From Bactrocera neohumeralis (lineage: Eukaryota > Arthropoda > Insecta > Diptera > Tephritidae): a stretch of DNA of 64,000 bases. The translations under genes and the position numbers were made by a program. The DNA is taken from the NCBI RefSeq assembly GCF_024586455.1, contig NC_065921.1, positions 9,951,401 to 10,015,400 of the forward strand, given 5' to 3'. The notes beneath the pieces were generated by a model, which worked only from the letters and a program-made list of their open reading frames with translations, searched no databases and was not told the origin of the DNA. How positions within the stretch are numbered: position 1 is the stretch's first letter; each line of letters opens with the position of its first letter. Below, piece by piece: positions 1 to 13,374 of the stretch.

Positions 1-1699
1 TAATGAGGTATTCGGATAATATTCGCTTGATCAGTTCAACTCGAAAACTTTGTTGTTGCTTTCACGTGGACAAGAGAGCAAATCATTCGAAGACGGCTGG
101 TATAAATGGATTATTCTTTAAATACATATGTATATTCGCTTACTATTTCATCACGACACAGAATCAGTGCCCATGAACCGGGCATCTTCCATGTGGAAGG
201 GCACAATATCAGAGGCAATCATTTATTTTTTTTCCTACTCACTGCTAGTCGTCACCTCCCCCCTCTCATTGTCAGCTTAACCAGGCAATCGCGGTTTACG
301 ATTATTCATTGTTGCTTTAGTTCGTCATTTGTATATTTATTTACCCATTTATTTATTTGTGGAATAAAGATGTGTTGTTTGGTATACTTACACCATATGG
401 GCTTTTTTATGAGTACCTAAATCTACAAAGTTATATGTATGTATGTTTGTATATTAATTACGATGATGATACATATATTATACATACATACATATACTAT
501 AATTGGCCTTATTTCTTGCTTTTCCTTTTAGAAGCTTGTACTCATTAATATTGGTGGATGAGTTTATTTTAAAAATAAATACAAATGTTAAGAAAAGCTA
601 TTTCTAATTTCATGGGAAGCTAATCGCTTTTACTCTCATATGTGTTTGCATGTGTATCTCGTTAATTGGTTACCGGCTAATTGTGGAGATAATTAATAAC
701 TACCTAATGACAAAAACTAGTTTTAAAGGGTTTTTAAATAGTTAAAAAACAACTGCCATTTTTTAAATATTCTAACGAAAACAGCAATTTTCAGTCGATA
801 ATGCTTTAACACCAAATAATCGGGTTTCATTTACGCACAGAAATTGCTCACTATTTATACTAAATATATTTTTCCGTTCAGCTTCTCATAAGCAAACAGT
901 TAGCTCCATTAATTGCGAATCCACTAATCAGGAAAATGACTTTAATTCCGTTTCCGTTCGCTGTGAAATTAAATGTTTTGATTTCAAGAAATACTTCAAA
1001 CTGATCAAAATCTCCAAATTGCTTTAACTTCATTTAAGCAATTAACGGTCATTACCAAAAAAAGTGTAAAGTAAATATTTGAGTAGTTAGAAATCTAAAA
1101 GAACCGCTATTTCAATGACTTTTAATGCGAAGGCATTGGATTAATTCTAAACACGACTCAATGTGTTCAATGTGGTTTTGTCAGATAAACTGCGGTCACT
1201 CCTTCGAGTACTTGAAAACCGATTAGACTTTGACTTACATAAACAAGCGGTCACTTTTAATCATTAATATGGTAGGTTTTGTAGTTGTTTCTTTGTAATG
1301 GATGAAGCGCTACGGTTTTTTATGTTTAAATGTGGTTTTGATAAAAAAGTACTTAAACTGCGAATTATTGCCCTAACTAGTTTTGTATTGGTTCAATTTG
1401 GTGTTAAAAAATGTAATGTTTTTTCTTTTAAAAGTTAGAATTAAATTTTTTAATTTGTTAATTACTCACTGATTTTACACCCAAGCCCTATCCTTGCTAA
1501 CCTTAATGAATCCTGTGTTGAACACTGAGATTCAACAGATTGTTTAGTGCCTTAACTTGCGGAAATTATAACCGATGAATTAAAACAGCAAAATAAAAGA
1601 ATGACTTAATTTTGACCGGTCAGTTTATTAGATTATATGCAAAATAAATAAGTTTTCCATACCAGAATATGATTTTGATTGTTCGGTTTGTATGGTAGC
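1..1699. other. No gene seen
   Basis: AT-rich DNA with short ACATA microsatellites near 425-500. Open frames here are short and of simple composition. Could be upstream intron of tetraspanin gene 1. Confidence 0.6.
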
Positions 1700-1990
1700 T
1701 ATGCCAACAGGTGCTACTACGAATCAAGAGACAGTGGCTGTCCGATGGAAGAGAACATCTCAGCTTTGAAGGTTTGCGACTCAGAACCCGTCGGCGGATG
1801 CAGGGGAAGAAGAAGACCATCACTCTGTTCGAGAGATCAGGTGGAGAAGGACCTGGCTTCGCTGGAATCTCGAATTGCGGCGAAATAGCGAAAAGAAGAA
1901 GCGACTGGCACGCTGTTGTTAACTCGGTTATAAACGCGTTAGCGGTGTCTACGGCAGTAAAGAAGTCCAATCTGAACAATTTCTTCACAT
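1700..1990 (+). pseudogene. RTE-like non-LTR retrotransposon, C-terminal fragment
   Basis: Translated in shifting frames, the segment gives DQVEKDLASL, then a WRRR-type region around RRSDWHAVVNSVINALAV. This resembles the extreme C-terminus of RTE-like endonuclease/reverse-transcriptase ORFs (pattern RW.DQVEEDL..LGI..W). The same ending occurs at 14450-14565. Only ~90 codons survive, in two frames; the reverse transcriptase core is absent. It is more GC-rich than the flanking DNA. Confidence 0.5.
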
Positions 1991-3109
1991 ATCATATCGG
2001 TTCGATGCCGAATTTGGTGAAGAGCTTTCTATACAAGGAATTGAATTTGATCTTCAGCAGCTGCTTGGGGAAAAGAGAACGTGTACAAAATTTCAGATCG
2101 ATATCTGAAAAACTAAGGGACTATTTGCATATATACAGACTGACGGACAGTGACTCAGCTCGTCACGCTGATTATATTATACATACATATGTATATAAAA
2201 CGAACTGCAAGTAAATATAAATACGGTTTGTTACTATTTACCCCTTAAATTTAGAATATACATAAGCAAGTACAGATGTACATTAATAGCGGCTGCTGTG
2301 TATCCAATGCAGTGTTCTACATAAAATTTGGGGCAATAAAGAAGCCGCTGGTTCAGTGCACCTTAACAAAAGCGAGCGTGAGCGCTTCTCGATCGATTTT
2401 CGCTGAAAAAAGAGCAAACAAATTACAGGAACTTTATTAGTGTATTTAGAAAATAAATTTTATGAGAGTATTTAAAATCTTATCCTTATAAAATTTAAGC
2501 TATTTAATCTAGAACATATCGAATGAAAGTGATTAGATAATTTCTGAGATGAATTCCACAATTAAATTTTGGTTGTGTACCCTCCTTTCCCCGCGCTTTA
2601 AACGGCTTCCACTTTTTTGATATTTTTGTGGTTTTTGTGGTTTTTGATGGCTATAGCCATCCAGTATGTTTTGAATGAGTTTGTGTTGTAGTCTCTTTAA
2701 GGTCGCGTGAAATTCGGAAGAAGCCTTATATGATGACTAATGCAGCTGACGCCCATAATGTGCCCAAATTCATTCATACATTCATAGCTGGTGATTTATT
2801 GCCGCCATTCATAAAAGTGGAGCGAGAACCGTCTCCCAATTACGCTATAAAGTAAAGTAAGGGTATCAAAAGGCTACTCCGTCATATGGTATACTGCAAA
2901 TGAATGAACGTGAGCTAAATTAGTCTGAGATTAAAAGCAGTCAGTTTCATTCAAAAAGTTTACTAGGTAAATTATTGAGAATAATTGAATTGGAGAACGT
3001 GGCGAAAAGTTATAGTTGAGGTTAAGTTTGTGCATTCGCTAGAACTTTTAATAAGCTTGAAGTATTTCGTAAATATAAAAATTATATTGGCAGAACTGAA
3101 ATATTTTCT
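1991..3109. other. No gene seen
   Basis: No recognisable coding, RNA or transposon signal; a (TTTTTGTGG)-like duplication occurs near 2618-2650. Confidence 0.5.
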
Positions 3110-3700
3110 GCATAGCGGACTTCAACTGGTCAGTCGGAGCTGGTTAAAGAGTATAGACATGATAACGCTGATGAGCTTGCAAGAAAAGGCACCCATACCC
3201 AAATCCCTTGACGTCGTACACTCTGGCGCTGGACTCGCACGTGCTCAGTAATCATTGGTCAGCAAACAACACCCGTGGGGTTGTGAAAGCCTCCTGGTCC
3301 ATGGTGCAACGCAAAAGGTCCATGTAGTAGTTTCATGCTCTTAGCAAGGTTAACATGGCCGCAACTATAGGTGTCCTAACACTGTTCCATTGGCAATCAG
3401 GCGATGAGGCTAAAGATTTTAGAGGACACTCTCTGGCAAAGTTGCAGGGAGGAAGGTTAGGTGGAAACATCTAGACACTCTCTCCTTCACTGTCCAGCTT
3501 ACGACAGACTAAGGGTGAATAATATTGGTTGCCATACTTTTCACGAGCCCTACATATAGAATGAAGTAGATATTGGCCAGTTCAATAATTTGTGGCTGGG
3601 TCTAGGCGCTTTATAGATATACGACAGTCATTTTGATCCCCACTTAGGAATTCTGGGAATCACAACGGACAAGTGTCTCTAGCAATCCAACTGTGATTAT
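3110..3700 (+). pseudogene. Jockey-like non-LTR retrotransposon, RNase H / C-terminal fragment
   Basis: Reading across frames gives the segments ADELARKGTHTQIP, NQAMRLKILEDTL and HCPAYDRLR-like text, matching the end of the RNase H domain and the C-terminal tail of Jockey-type ORF2 (pattern GHCPIG.HA.RL.I....CRSC...EE). Several frameshifts and stops are present and the upstream reverse transcriptase is missing, as expected for a 5'-truncated, decayed insertion. The same region is seen at 43081-43545 (+) and 63110-63690 (-). Confidence 0.6.
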
Positions 3701-5859
3701 TCGTGGTCTCATGAATATCAGCCTTTTACCTAAGCTTCCATAATGAAAAATGGTCTGATGCAATCAAATCAGATGATTAGATGAACTAGGCTGACTTTTT
3801 TCTTGATTCGTTCGCAAAAAGTTCCATCGAAGATCTGTTTGATTTAATTGATTTTGATATGGTCAGTCAAAAAGATTAGTTATAGCGCTCGCTATTATCG
3901 CCAACATTGTCTTACAGAGATAGCATTTCTTTTGGATGCTCGGGAACCTTGAGGACTCTTTCGGAAACGCACTACAAACACCGAAATTTGTTAGCGGAAA
4001 GCTTCTCATCTAAAAAAGCACCCTGTATTTGAGTAATTGCAATCAATGCTAGACATGCAGTCTTAATAATTCAATCTGGCAACACTGTAGACCCGAATAA
4101 TAAAGGCATAAACGCTTGACTGCCGACGAGCAACAATGACTGCCGCAGCATCAGCAAAAACAAGTGTGTGTATATGTACATATGTATGCACATTGGTGGA
4201 GGGCATAAACACCATAATTCAAAAGTAATGTGTTGACGTTGTTTCGCGCTTTGCTGGCGATCACAGCGGCAATTGCCAAAAAAGGGGGATAGAAGCAAAA
4301 AAATATCGGGCACAAAAAGGCTTCAGACAAACTTAACTGTCTGGAACTCCGCGTACATGTCGGTTTTAATATTTTCTTGTTTTTGTTATGGCGCATTATT
4401 TCGTCCTTTCCGCATACATTGCTACGCTGTGACGTCATTCTACTGAATGCCCAAACCTCTTGCCATTAGCTATTCTCCCAAAGCTCGCTAAATGTATTTC
4501 TATAAAAAAGGAATTATGGGACAACAAAAATGTAAATAACGCAAAAAGTGGGTAAGAGAGATACGTGAAAAAACGCTTGATGTGAGTTCTAACCATGGAA
4601 TGAAAAAATACCAAACCGAACCCAATGGTGGCTGGTCAATGTTTTTAAAAGCAAACGGCTGATGTCAGTCTTTGGCGCCAAAAACGCTGATGGCAACAGA
4701 AGATTTGGCAATCACATCACGCGGATTTAGATATACTTATGGACTTATATATAAGTATATACAAATATATACAAATACATACAGACATATGTAGGTATAT
4801 ATATAACCATATATCCATATGTATGTATGTGCAGTCAACAAAAGCGTCGTTGGCGGCAAACGAAGGCGTCATTTTACCCAGCTATGTATATAAATATGGG
4901 GAATTGGTTGTTGTTAGTAGTATTGTTTTCCCATATACATACATATATCTTATGTTTTGCTGCTTTTGCCGCCATTGTTTCAATTACACTTGAGCGTAAT
5001 TTGTAAACATTTTGGGTATGCGATAAATGTCTCCCAAAGCACGCTCGAGAAACCCTAGGAAGCATTGGCGTCGTCGAATTTCCATTCAATGTTGTCATCA
5101 TTTCCCCCACCTACTCTCTGAGGACAAAATGCATAGTTGCGCAAAATAATAGTAATTTATTATACTTATGCGGGAAATGTTGCTATATATGTATGTACAT
5201 ATGTATGTTTGTATGTAATATTTATTTTAACGATTAAGTAAGCCGCGTCTGATCTCATTGGAGAGACCGAAAGTAATACGAGTTCAAAGCAGGAACGAAA
5301 ATTAGGTCTTCTAATTACTAAATGTCCTCGAGTTAACGAAATGCGACTGTTTGGAGCGTCCAAAGAATAGATCGAGAAGGTATAAAAACTTTCTAAAAAA
5401 TCTCGCACCTAAGAAATTAAAGTACATAAATGTTTTACATGTTAGTAATGAACTCTTAATGCTGAAGAACCTTTGAAATTTCCACACAAGAATGCGTCAA
5501 AAAAGAAAACGGGAATGGCGATCATTGAAAGTTGCTTTGCTGGTTGTTGCAGCGACATACATACATACTTAAAACATTCCTGAAGTAATTTGGAGGAGTG
5601 CTGCCAAGTTTACAGTCGTTGATCATACACAATTCCGTGTTTAGTTCAGTTAAGTAGGTCCGAGTGTCGTGGGAACAATTTTTATGTTCGTCGCACAAAA
5701 GAGCCTTTAACAGATTGAGCTTGTTTCTATTTTCACCAGGTAATAATATACCAAACTATAAATCGTAATAAATATTTTCAACTGCCGAAACACTGAAATT
5801 TCTTAATATTTGCCAAGACCTATTTTTAAGCAACCATTTGCTTGTGTTAGATAACTCTG
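3701..5859. other. No gene seen; microsatellites
   Basis: Simple TATA/ACATAC repeats at about 4740-4835 and 5190-5215. Nothing else recognisable. Confidence 0.5.
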
Positions 5860-6490
5860 GCTAATTAAAGTGTTCGAACAACTTTTTTGTTGGATTCGAT
5901 TATCTTTAAAGACACCCATGCGTTCGACTCAGAATTTATTGTTCTTTGTTGTTCCAGTTGTATGATTGCTTTCCGGGCTCATACATTTGCTATAAATTCA
6001 CGATTCATCACATCTCGCGAAGCCATACGTGTTTCGAATCACCGCTATCGTATTTTGTTAACATTTCTCTCGACCAATCGACTTGAGCCTTATTTTGAGT
6101 GTAGAGAACAATGTGTGGGATTCAACGTGAACAAATATTTTTTACAGTCGAATGTCCATGCCCAATGTTGAATGTATGTATGCTGGTCCCACTAATATCC
6201 ATAGTTATCTCAATCTCACGATAGGTCACAGAACGAACTTGCAATATCAGTTTGTTCACAGCATCAGCAGTTTCCGGAACAACAACTGATTTTGGACGAC
6301 CTTTCCAAAATTCTTCCTTTACGACCTCGATTTCACCAAACCATCGATAAACACGGTTCCTTGATGGAGCTTCATCGTCAAAAATGGAATTAAATTCATC
6401 TATGCACTCTTGATGAGTTATCTACGTCGAAAGTTGTAAAAATAATCGCGCGAAAATGTTCGAAATTTTTGGTCGAGAAGAATATTTTAA
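5860..6490 (-). pseudogene. Mariner-like transposase relic, N-terminal half
   Basis: On the minus strand the segment reads QECIDEFNSIFDDEAPSRN, then VYRWFGEIE, KGRPKSVVVPETADAVNKL and YREIEITMDISGTS. This is the paired helix-turn-helix DNA-binding half of a mariner-family transposase. It continues with SRxIPH-like and REMLTKYD segments toward the first catalytic block, where the element stops (about 5860). Frameshifts and stops are frequent. The catalytic C-terminal half is absent. The closest relatives are mariners common in ants and aphids, from memory of family consensus. Confidence 0.65.
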
Positions 6491-6539
6491 GTTACTGTAG
6501 ACAGTACAAATAGCACTCGTATCTCAAAAAGTTTTGAGT

Positions 6540-6735
6540 ATGCATACAACAGGTGCATCATAGCTATATGCTATAGTATTCCGCTCTAAACAGTATTCAT
6601 GGAGATTGTACCTTTGCCTCGGAGAAAAATGCACGCAAAATTTTATGAAGATATCTTCTAAAACAAAAAAGTTTGTCATGCAAGAACTTGATTTGGATCG
6701 GTCTGTTTGCATGACAGCAATGTATGCTATACAGC
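6540..6735. repeat. DINE-1/mini-me-like repeat fragment
   Basis: Contains the phrases 'agctatatgctatag', 'ttttatgaagatatctt' and 'gcaagaacttgatttgg' that also recur at 25230-25440, 36120-36440 and 41760-42010. These are characteristic of the body of the abundant fly DINE-1/mini-me (Helentron-like) repeats. No hairpin terminus is seen here. Confidence 0.45.
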
Positions 6736-6779
6736 TCGTCTCCCTAATTGTTTATAAACATACATACGTACACATGTAC

Positions 6780-7745
6780 ATATACACTCTTTAAATTTCC
6801 GACTTTTCCTTTTTCAGTGTTACAAACTTTATAGCTCTGTTAAGTCGTTGCAAGAAGGGCGAACTAGGTCTTACCATATACGAAAACCAAGACGAGTGAA
6901 GCCAAGCTGAGAGATATGCCTATAAGCTCGCTGCCAGCCAGTGTGATAAAACTAGCAAGAGATAATAGCCGAAAGGCAGATATACAGTATGTTGACACCA
7001 AAAAATGTGATTGTCAACGAAAGTGTCAGTGATGGTAGCACAGAAATAACATCAACAACAGCAACAAGCATAATCACACCAGCATGCGGCTGTCGTGCAA
7101 GAATCTACTGCTGTCTGTCCCCCCTAAAGTAGGTCATAACTTGACTTGTCACTATGATGAAGCAAACACACACTCATTTGCATGTCCATAGCTATACGCT
7201 AAAGCGGCAACATCCTTCCGTTTCGAGTAGTTGTTGCACACTAAACATTTGCTTTGTTGATTTGGCAGCTTGTGGCTTCGAAAAAAGTGAAAATAAAACA
7301 AAATATATAGAGCGGGCATCCTTCGGCATCTTATATGTGTGTGAATCTGCTTTTAGTACAACAACTTTTTGCAGCTACTGTCAGAGTGTGTGCTATTGGC
7401 TTGCGGCATGATGAAACGGCGAGTGACAGTGGCATCACGTCATCATCTCAATACACAAATACAACAACAAAAAGCCAAAAAGGAAGTGAAAGTGTTCAGT
7501 GAGACGATTTTATAAGGATTCAGATGTTGTATGCGACGATGAATCAGACAATAGCGGAGCGAGTTTTTTCATATAGACAGTCTATCATAATGGGATGTGC
7601 GCATATTCTTCTAGGAAATATGTACATTATATAAGATTATATAGAGTGAATACTGTCAAGCAACAACCAACGCATATCTTTGGTCGATTCTGCACAGGAT
7701 GCTAGCGCTTAACGTTGGTGCAAAAGGTTATTTGCAGCTTAGAAA
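6780..7745. other. No gene seen
   Basis: Slightly GC-richer patches (6840-7450) with no recognisable protein; open frames lack domain features. Confidence 0.45.
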
Positions 7746-7749
7746 GTGG

Positions 7750-8880
7750 GTCTATGAAGTAATGTGAGACATGTCTATTATATAAATCCAATCTTGAGTT
7801 AATTTTGGGACACTCTTTAAATATATGTAGTGATATATGATCCTTACAGTATGTCCGTCAATCGTCGCTGACTTGTTGGCATATACCATAGACTTGACGT
7901 AGCCCCACAGGCAATAGTCTAACGGTTTCAAATCGCTTGACCAATTGACTGGGCCATTTCGAGAGATAACGCGTTCACCAAACTTGGTTTTCAATAAATC
8001 GCTTGTAACATTCGCTGTGTGGCTTGTGGCGCCGTCCTGTTGGAACCACATATTGGCCAAGCCGATATCTTCCAATTCGGACCAAAAATATTCGGTTGCC
8101 AATGAGCGGCAGTGATTCCCATTCACAGTAACGTGCCGGTCTTGATCATCACGGAAGAAGTACGGCTCAATGACGCTGTCGGCTCATAAACCGCCCAAAC
8201 CATAACTTTTTAGGGATGCAATGGAGACTCATGGAATACCTGTGGATTGCTGCCTGACCAATAACGTATATTTTGCTTATTGACGAAGCTATTCAGCCAG
8301 AAATATGCCTCATCGCTGAATCGCATTTTCAAGTTATTGGTCAGACCAATTCACGAACATACGACGATTCATGGTGGTCAAGCGGCTACAGTTCTTGCGT
8401 CAATTTGATCTTGTAAGGATGTAGGTCAAGATCTTTTCGCAAAATTTGTCACAATGGCGTCACGGAGATGCCCAACGCTTGAGAATGACGTGTGAGTGAC
8501 CGATTTGGGTCTTTCTCAATTGATGCGCTAGCGGCAGCAATATTCTCGACACTTCGAGCACTTCTTTGTCTCACTGGCACGGGAACATTTTGTACTATGT
8601 TTGTGGATTAAAATTTTTCCATTAGACGTTCTGACAGAAAGATTATGATGACCATAAATTGGACGTAGTGCTCTTAAAGTTGAGGCCACTGACTCCATAT
8701 TTCGGTAGTAAATTTTAATAATTTCGACTCCTTGTTGGATCGTATACCTCTCCATGATGAAATGGCAAACCATACTGAAGAGAAATGTCAAAAGAGCTAT
8801 GAAAAGATATGGCGTCGTTTGCTGTCCCTATCAGTCTACTTTTGTAGCGTCCGTATTGAAGAGCCCGTTATTTCGCTCAC
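7750..8880 (-). pseudogene. rosa-type (DD41D) Tc1/mariner transposase, nearly full length but broken
   Basis: The minus strand starts MERYTIQQGVEIIKIYYRN near 8753. It runs through an HTH region (VENIAAASASIEKDPN, LTRHSQALGIS), ILRKDLDLHPYKIKL, the first catalytic block FSDEAYFWLN, VTVNGNHCRSLA, the second block WFQQDGATSHTA, and the third region NWSSDLKPLDYCLWGYV. In the family consensus 41 residues separate the second and third catalytic aspartates; here there are 38, because about three codons are missing from the usual WPPRSC stretch. Frameshifts near 8130, 8400 and 8530 and in-frame stops make it inactive. Related copies lie at 34150-35190 and 23820-24600. DD41D rosa elements were first described in Ceratitis, which fits a tephritid host. 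Confidence 0.72.
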
Positions 8881-9235
8881 AGAACTCGATTGCTTAGTGT
8901 CAACTATTGCATAAAAAAACACATTTCGTTTGACTGCTAAATTTGACACATCGTTTTGTAATTTTTGCAATAAAATATTTTTTTTTTTTTGCGCTCAGTT
9001 TCATGTCTCCACCAAGGTGAGAGTTAAAGGTGTGACTTTTCAAATAAACCTTCAACGATTTTTTTTATTTTGTTTTATTTTTTAGTTTTAAAACCTTTAA
9101 GTTTTTATGAAAACTTAAACTTACTCATCAGCTTACCTAACCCCCCGCCGGTGTTGCAACGAGCTTCGAGTTCACAACGCCAAGCGTCAAGCGTTTTAGT
9201 TAAACTATCTCTCTAGCGAGAGCATACTATGTGTT

Positions 9236-9268
9236 CATGTGCATGTGTGTGTGTGTTTGTGTGTGTGG
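9236..9268. repeat. (TG)n microsatellite
   Basis: Run of alternating TG with single interruptions (catgtgtgtgtgtgtttgtg). Typical fly dinucleotide repeat. Confidence 0.8.
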
Positions 9269-10499
9269 CAATTAAGAGACGCCTATTAACATTTGTTTAA
9301 TTAATCTCAAAGCGTTCATTTACACTTCTGCAAAGCGTTGGCGTGTCGGCAGAGTTAGCGACAGCGGCGCTGCATGAATTAAATACACTTAGTTGGCGCT
9401 GCACAAACAATCATTGGCACGTCAACTTACATGTAAGTATGTAAATACATACATACATATATATACATACGTATACATTTATGAGCGCTGATGAAAGATA
9501 GATGCTTTGACCGCAGGTGGCTTCTGCGTGCGGTGGGGCAGACCAATGTGTGTGGGTGTTTGTGTGCGTGTGTGAAATCATGACTATATTTCCGTAAAGT
9601 TACAAATGTCGTTGAAGTTTATACATATGTAAGTAAATGTAAATATATACATAATGTAGATATGTGTATTATTACATATTAACATGCATTCGTCGCGCCA
9701 GTTGTGCTTGGCACACTCATTTACCTACAAAACTGCTCGCTAACGAATTGTGAGCGATGCCAGTTACTAGCTGTAATTAAATAAATTTGTGTGTTGCACG
9801 AGAACAACAACAAAGTGAGTGCGTGAGTGTGTTTTGATGGCGCTATGTCATTGGGGTTTAAACACATTCCATAGTGGGCACAGCCGCGACGGCAACGGCG
9901 ACGGCGACTGCAAACGCAACGGTGACGTTGCATGGCGCAAATGTGGCATATTTGGAGCCAAGGCGGGCGGTTACGTTAAACTAAAATACGCACACATATA
10001 CAAAAACATTTGTATTACAACTGCAATCTGCACATACTATATAACGCTAGAGGGGGGGATATGCGTTAAATTTCCCATTCAGAAAAATGTTTATAAAAAA
10101 TGCTAGAGCTTGGTGCGAGTAATAGTTTGACAGATACAGCCTTGAGAAGTTCCGGATTAACTGCGCACTTAATGCGCAAATTTGTAGGTGACAGACGGCA
10201 GCTTTTTCGATTGAAACTATTTGAAAAAAAAGTCTCATTGTCACTTTTTATAATATTTTCAATGAAAATTGATAGAAGATAAACATTTTGTAAAACCATT
10301 TTTTATTACAAAAGCATATCAAAAATTTTTAAAACTGCATCATAACATGATTTGATATTATATTGAGTTTTTTGTCAGGGTTGCCTGTTTTCATTCCAAG
10401 TTCTATTTTTAACAATGTTTTAAAATCTCAAAACTCCTAAAATTTTGTTATTTTTTTCAGCAACTTAGTTGAACCTGAATTAAAAAATATGCAGTTAAT

Positions 10500-10600
10500 C
10501 TGGTTTAACGCGCCGACGCAATCTTTTTCGGAGATCAGCCTTGGGAACTTGTGCGCTCGAGGCTAGCTAGGAGGATTTTTTTCGATTACAACTATTTAAA
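10500..10600 (-). repeat. Dispersed repeat, copy 1 (inverse of 18780-18840)
   Basis: Bases 10536-10568 are the reverse complement of 18796-18828 with 32 of 33 identical, around the core ctcgagcgcacaagttc. Similarity extends more weakly into a 'tctccgaaa' motif on one side. The family is unknown. Related phrases about clearing or 'gagatacagc' occur at 38920 and 41205. Confidence 0.6.
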
Positions 10601-12834
10601 AAAAAAGTCGCGAAATTTTCACTGAAATTTTAATTTTTTTTTGTAAAAATGTCTGCCAAAAATCCGATTTTCAGTTTTTTCACTTCGTACAAGTTCTAAG
10701 TTAAGGTTTTAACTAAAACATGTATTTTTTCACTCTAGTTGATCCTGTAAAGAGTTATCCTGCCAACGCGGACGCATCTTTCTTCCGAGGGGTCACCAGA
10801 GTGGCCGAGATTAAAATATTTTTTCTTTCCAAAAATTTCACAATTTCTTTGTTAATTCTAGTAAAATATTTTATTTTTTATAGAAGATGAAAATTAGTTT
10901 AAAAAAAGTTCAATTTTATCCATAATTACGGTTTTTGATCAGATCACAAAACTGGTAAGGCTTTGATTGGTTCATTTGTCTTAAGATTTTGTCAATTGAG
11001 TTTCCGAATTCATAGAAAACATTTAAAACATCGGACGTCTAACTAAAATAGTTTCTCGAAGCAAATGCTTCATTTTTTCATTGGAAGACAGCTTCAAACT
11101 TAAGAATCCAACGGTTTGTGGAACTATTTTTGTGTCTCAAGTGGGATCCTATGTGCTAGAGCTCTTCGACATGGCATTTTCCATGGTATTTTGAAAGCGT
11201 TGCCAGATTGGAAGAATACCAAAGAACAAAACACTTTCTCTTGATTTTTTAATTTTTGTTCTCTTTTTGTATTACGAAGTTTTATTAATTTTAATTCCGT
11301 CCGCGGTATTAAGAATATATTTGGAAGGGATTTCTGCTTGATAATATGCTTCGTTTTCCATCCCGATCATTGCAGTCTGTTGTCAAATGAGAGTAAGAAA
11401 GGATTTTATGCGTTCGTATACCAATTTGTAGAGTCAGAAATTCTATACGATTTGCTGGTTGAATCAAACACAGCATTATTGTTATTGTTCTTATGAAAGA
11501 GAGATCTAATTTGTCGCAGATTCCATAGAAAGAAGTCAAAATCTCATTTTGATGTTCCTCGGTATGCTGGAGCTGCCCTTAACGAGTGATATTCCTTAAT
11601 GGTCAATTGCGGCGTTTATTAGTTGTACAGCATTCCTTTCTTCGTTTTTTTTTTGCGCCAACCAGCAATATTCATATGTATGCGTACGTATGTATGCCTT
11701 AGTTTTCCCAAGGTCTTATCATTTAATTGTTGCTGTATTTTGTTGCTAGTTTCTAGTTTTCGCTCCACAAATTAACATACTCGTAGTTTATTACACCCGG
11801 CCGGTGCATTAGTTTAGGCGGTTGGTTTACTTCATTTCAATTTCAACATTCTCGAATTCGTTATTACCCACTGGTGGCACTTTTTTATGCTGACCTCATT
11901 ACTCCCGGCTATACGGAAGGTGGGGAGGGTAGGCGTTGTTCTAGCAAGCAAAATTATAACACTTTGCATTTTTCATTTGGTCCGTTGCGACGCGCCAACA
12001 ATGGCGGGTATGAGTAATCAAAGAGCGATATGTACATACATACGTACATATGTAAACGTATTTATGTAGGTATGAATGTATGTACATGGATACGTAGCTT
12101 CGTAGCGAGTACATGAAAAGCTTGCAGCTTGTTGCTTCACAAGGCAGCGTGACTGGTGTCAATCTGCCTGATCGGTGGCAAGTACGTGTGAATGTATACA
12201 CATACACATAAATCTACACACAGTAGCACGCACTCAATTATACCTTAAGTGCGTTGTTTCTTTATCATTTTAGAATTGTGCTTTAATGTTGTTGTATTTT
12301 TAGATATATACATATGTACGTGTACTTCTATCTTTCGTGTATTTTTTACACTTATTATGCTGGCATTATGCTTCTGGCTTTGCGTGCGCAAAGTTCATTA
12401 GCACTAAATACACTAGTTGTTGGTTGTTTGTGAAAGTACAAAAAATATAAGCTAAAAAAAATTATAACCTCAAAAAAAATGTAACCTAAAAAAGAAAAAA
12501 AAAATTATGTAACCAGCTGTGCACAATCATTATGTTATAACTCTGCATTTATCTTTTTCTTACTTGCCGCTATGCCACCCAAGCGTCTGCGGTTCACTTC
12601 AAATGACACCTCAAAGTTCGCATTTCTTTCACAGTCCCACAGACGCCAGTCGCCAACCGAAAAGACCAAGTGAAGTCAATCGGGTCTGCTGGCTTTTCAA
12701 CTTTTCCGTGAAGCGCTGAAGTATGACTCCCATTAGGCAACTAATTTTCTCCATTTCTGTTACTTCTCATTTATTCATTTATTTGTATTATTTTCTTCTA
12801 ACTTTTTTAGCACCGTGGAGTCTGTATACATGTG

Positions 12835-13025
12835 TATGTATGTATGTATGTAAATGATCAGCGTGACTGGCTGAGACGATATATCCGTCTGCATATAATT
12901 AGTTTTTGAAAAATCGAAAATTTTGCATGCTCCAAGCAACCGATATAGCTGCCATATAAACCTTAAAGTTCCAATTCATGTTTTTGTATGTAAAACTTTT
13001 TCATTTATGAAGGGTATTAACTTTT
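12835..13025 (+). repeat. DINE-1/mini-me-like fragment
   Basis: Shows the mini-me style core 'aatgatcagcgtgac', then 'ggctgagacgatatatccgt', 'atatagctgccatataaacc' and the near-terminal phrase 'tgaagggtattaac', but the GTCY microsatellite has collapsed to a single GTCTG. A shortened copy of the type seen in full at 35940-36483. Confidence 0.5.
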
Positions 13026-13374
13026 TTCTGGTTTTTTTCCAACTTGTGTTCGTTAGTTTTTTCCTACTTAAGCGGACCTAATGAATTGGTTATGCCTTTT
13101 TTTTACTTTCGGTATTAACTTGTTGGTTAACTATTTGTTATTTCACAGGAAAAATATTAAATAACAAATTTCTTTAGGTCTACATGATCACGATTTGTAA
13201 TTTGAGCTGTTTTTTCCGCAATTTTGAAAATCTTATATAGTATATCACTCAAGCACGTTCTTGCTGAATCGGCATGAACATATGAAATTCTTATTAAACA
13301 TCATAGCGCATTAGATCTAATGATGTAATTATCATGTTATGACTGGAAAGCATGCCCGATAATTGGTATTTAAG

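Larger units (their letters stand above)
8885..12834. other. No gene seen
   Basis: Contains the (TG)n tract, a short GC-rich cggcaacggcgacgg repeat near 9888-9925, the dispersed repeat at 10500-10600, and ACAT microsatellites near 11670 and 12030-12070. No first exon for tetraspanin gene 1 was found here despite searching for strong donors. Confidence 0.45.

Noticed and set aside
9819..10106. 95-codon frame with GDGDCKRNGD
   Set aside because: Comes from a short cggcaacggcgacgg repeat; no homologue recognised and no splice context.
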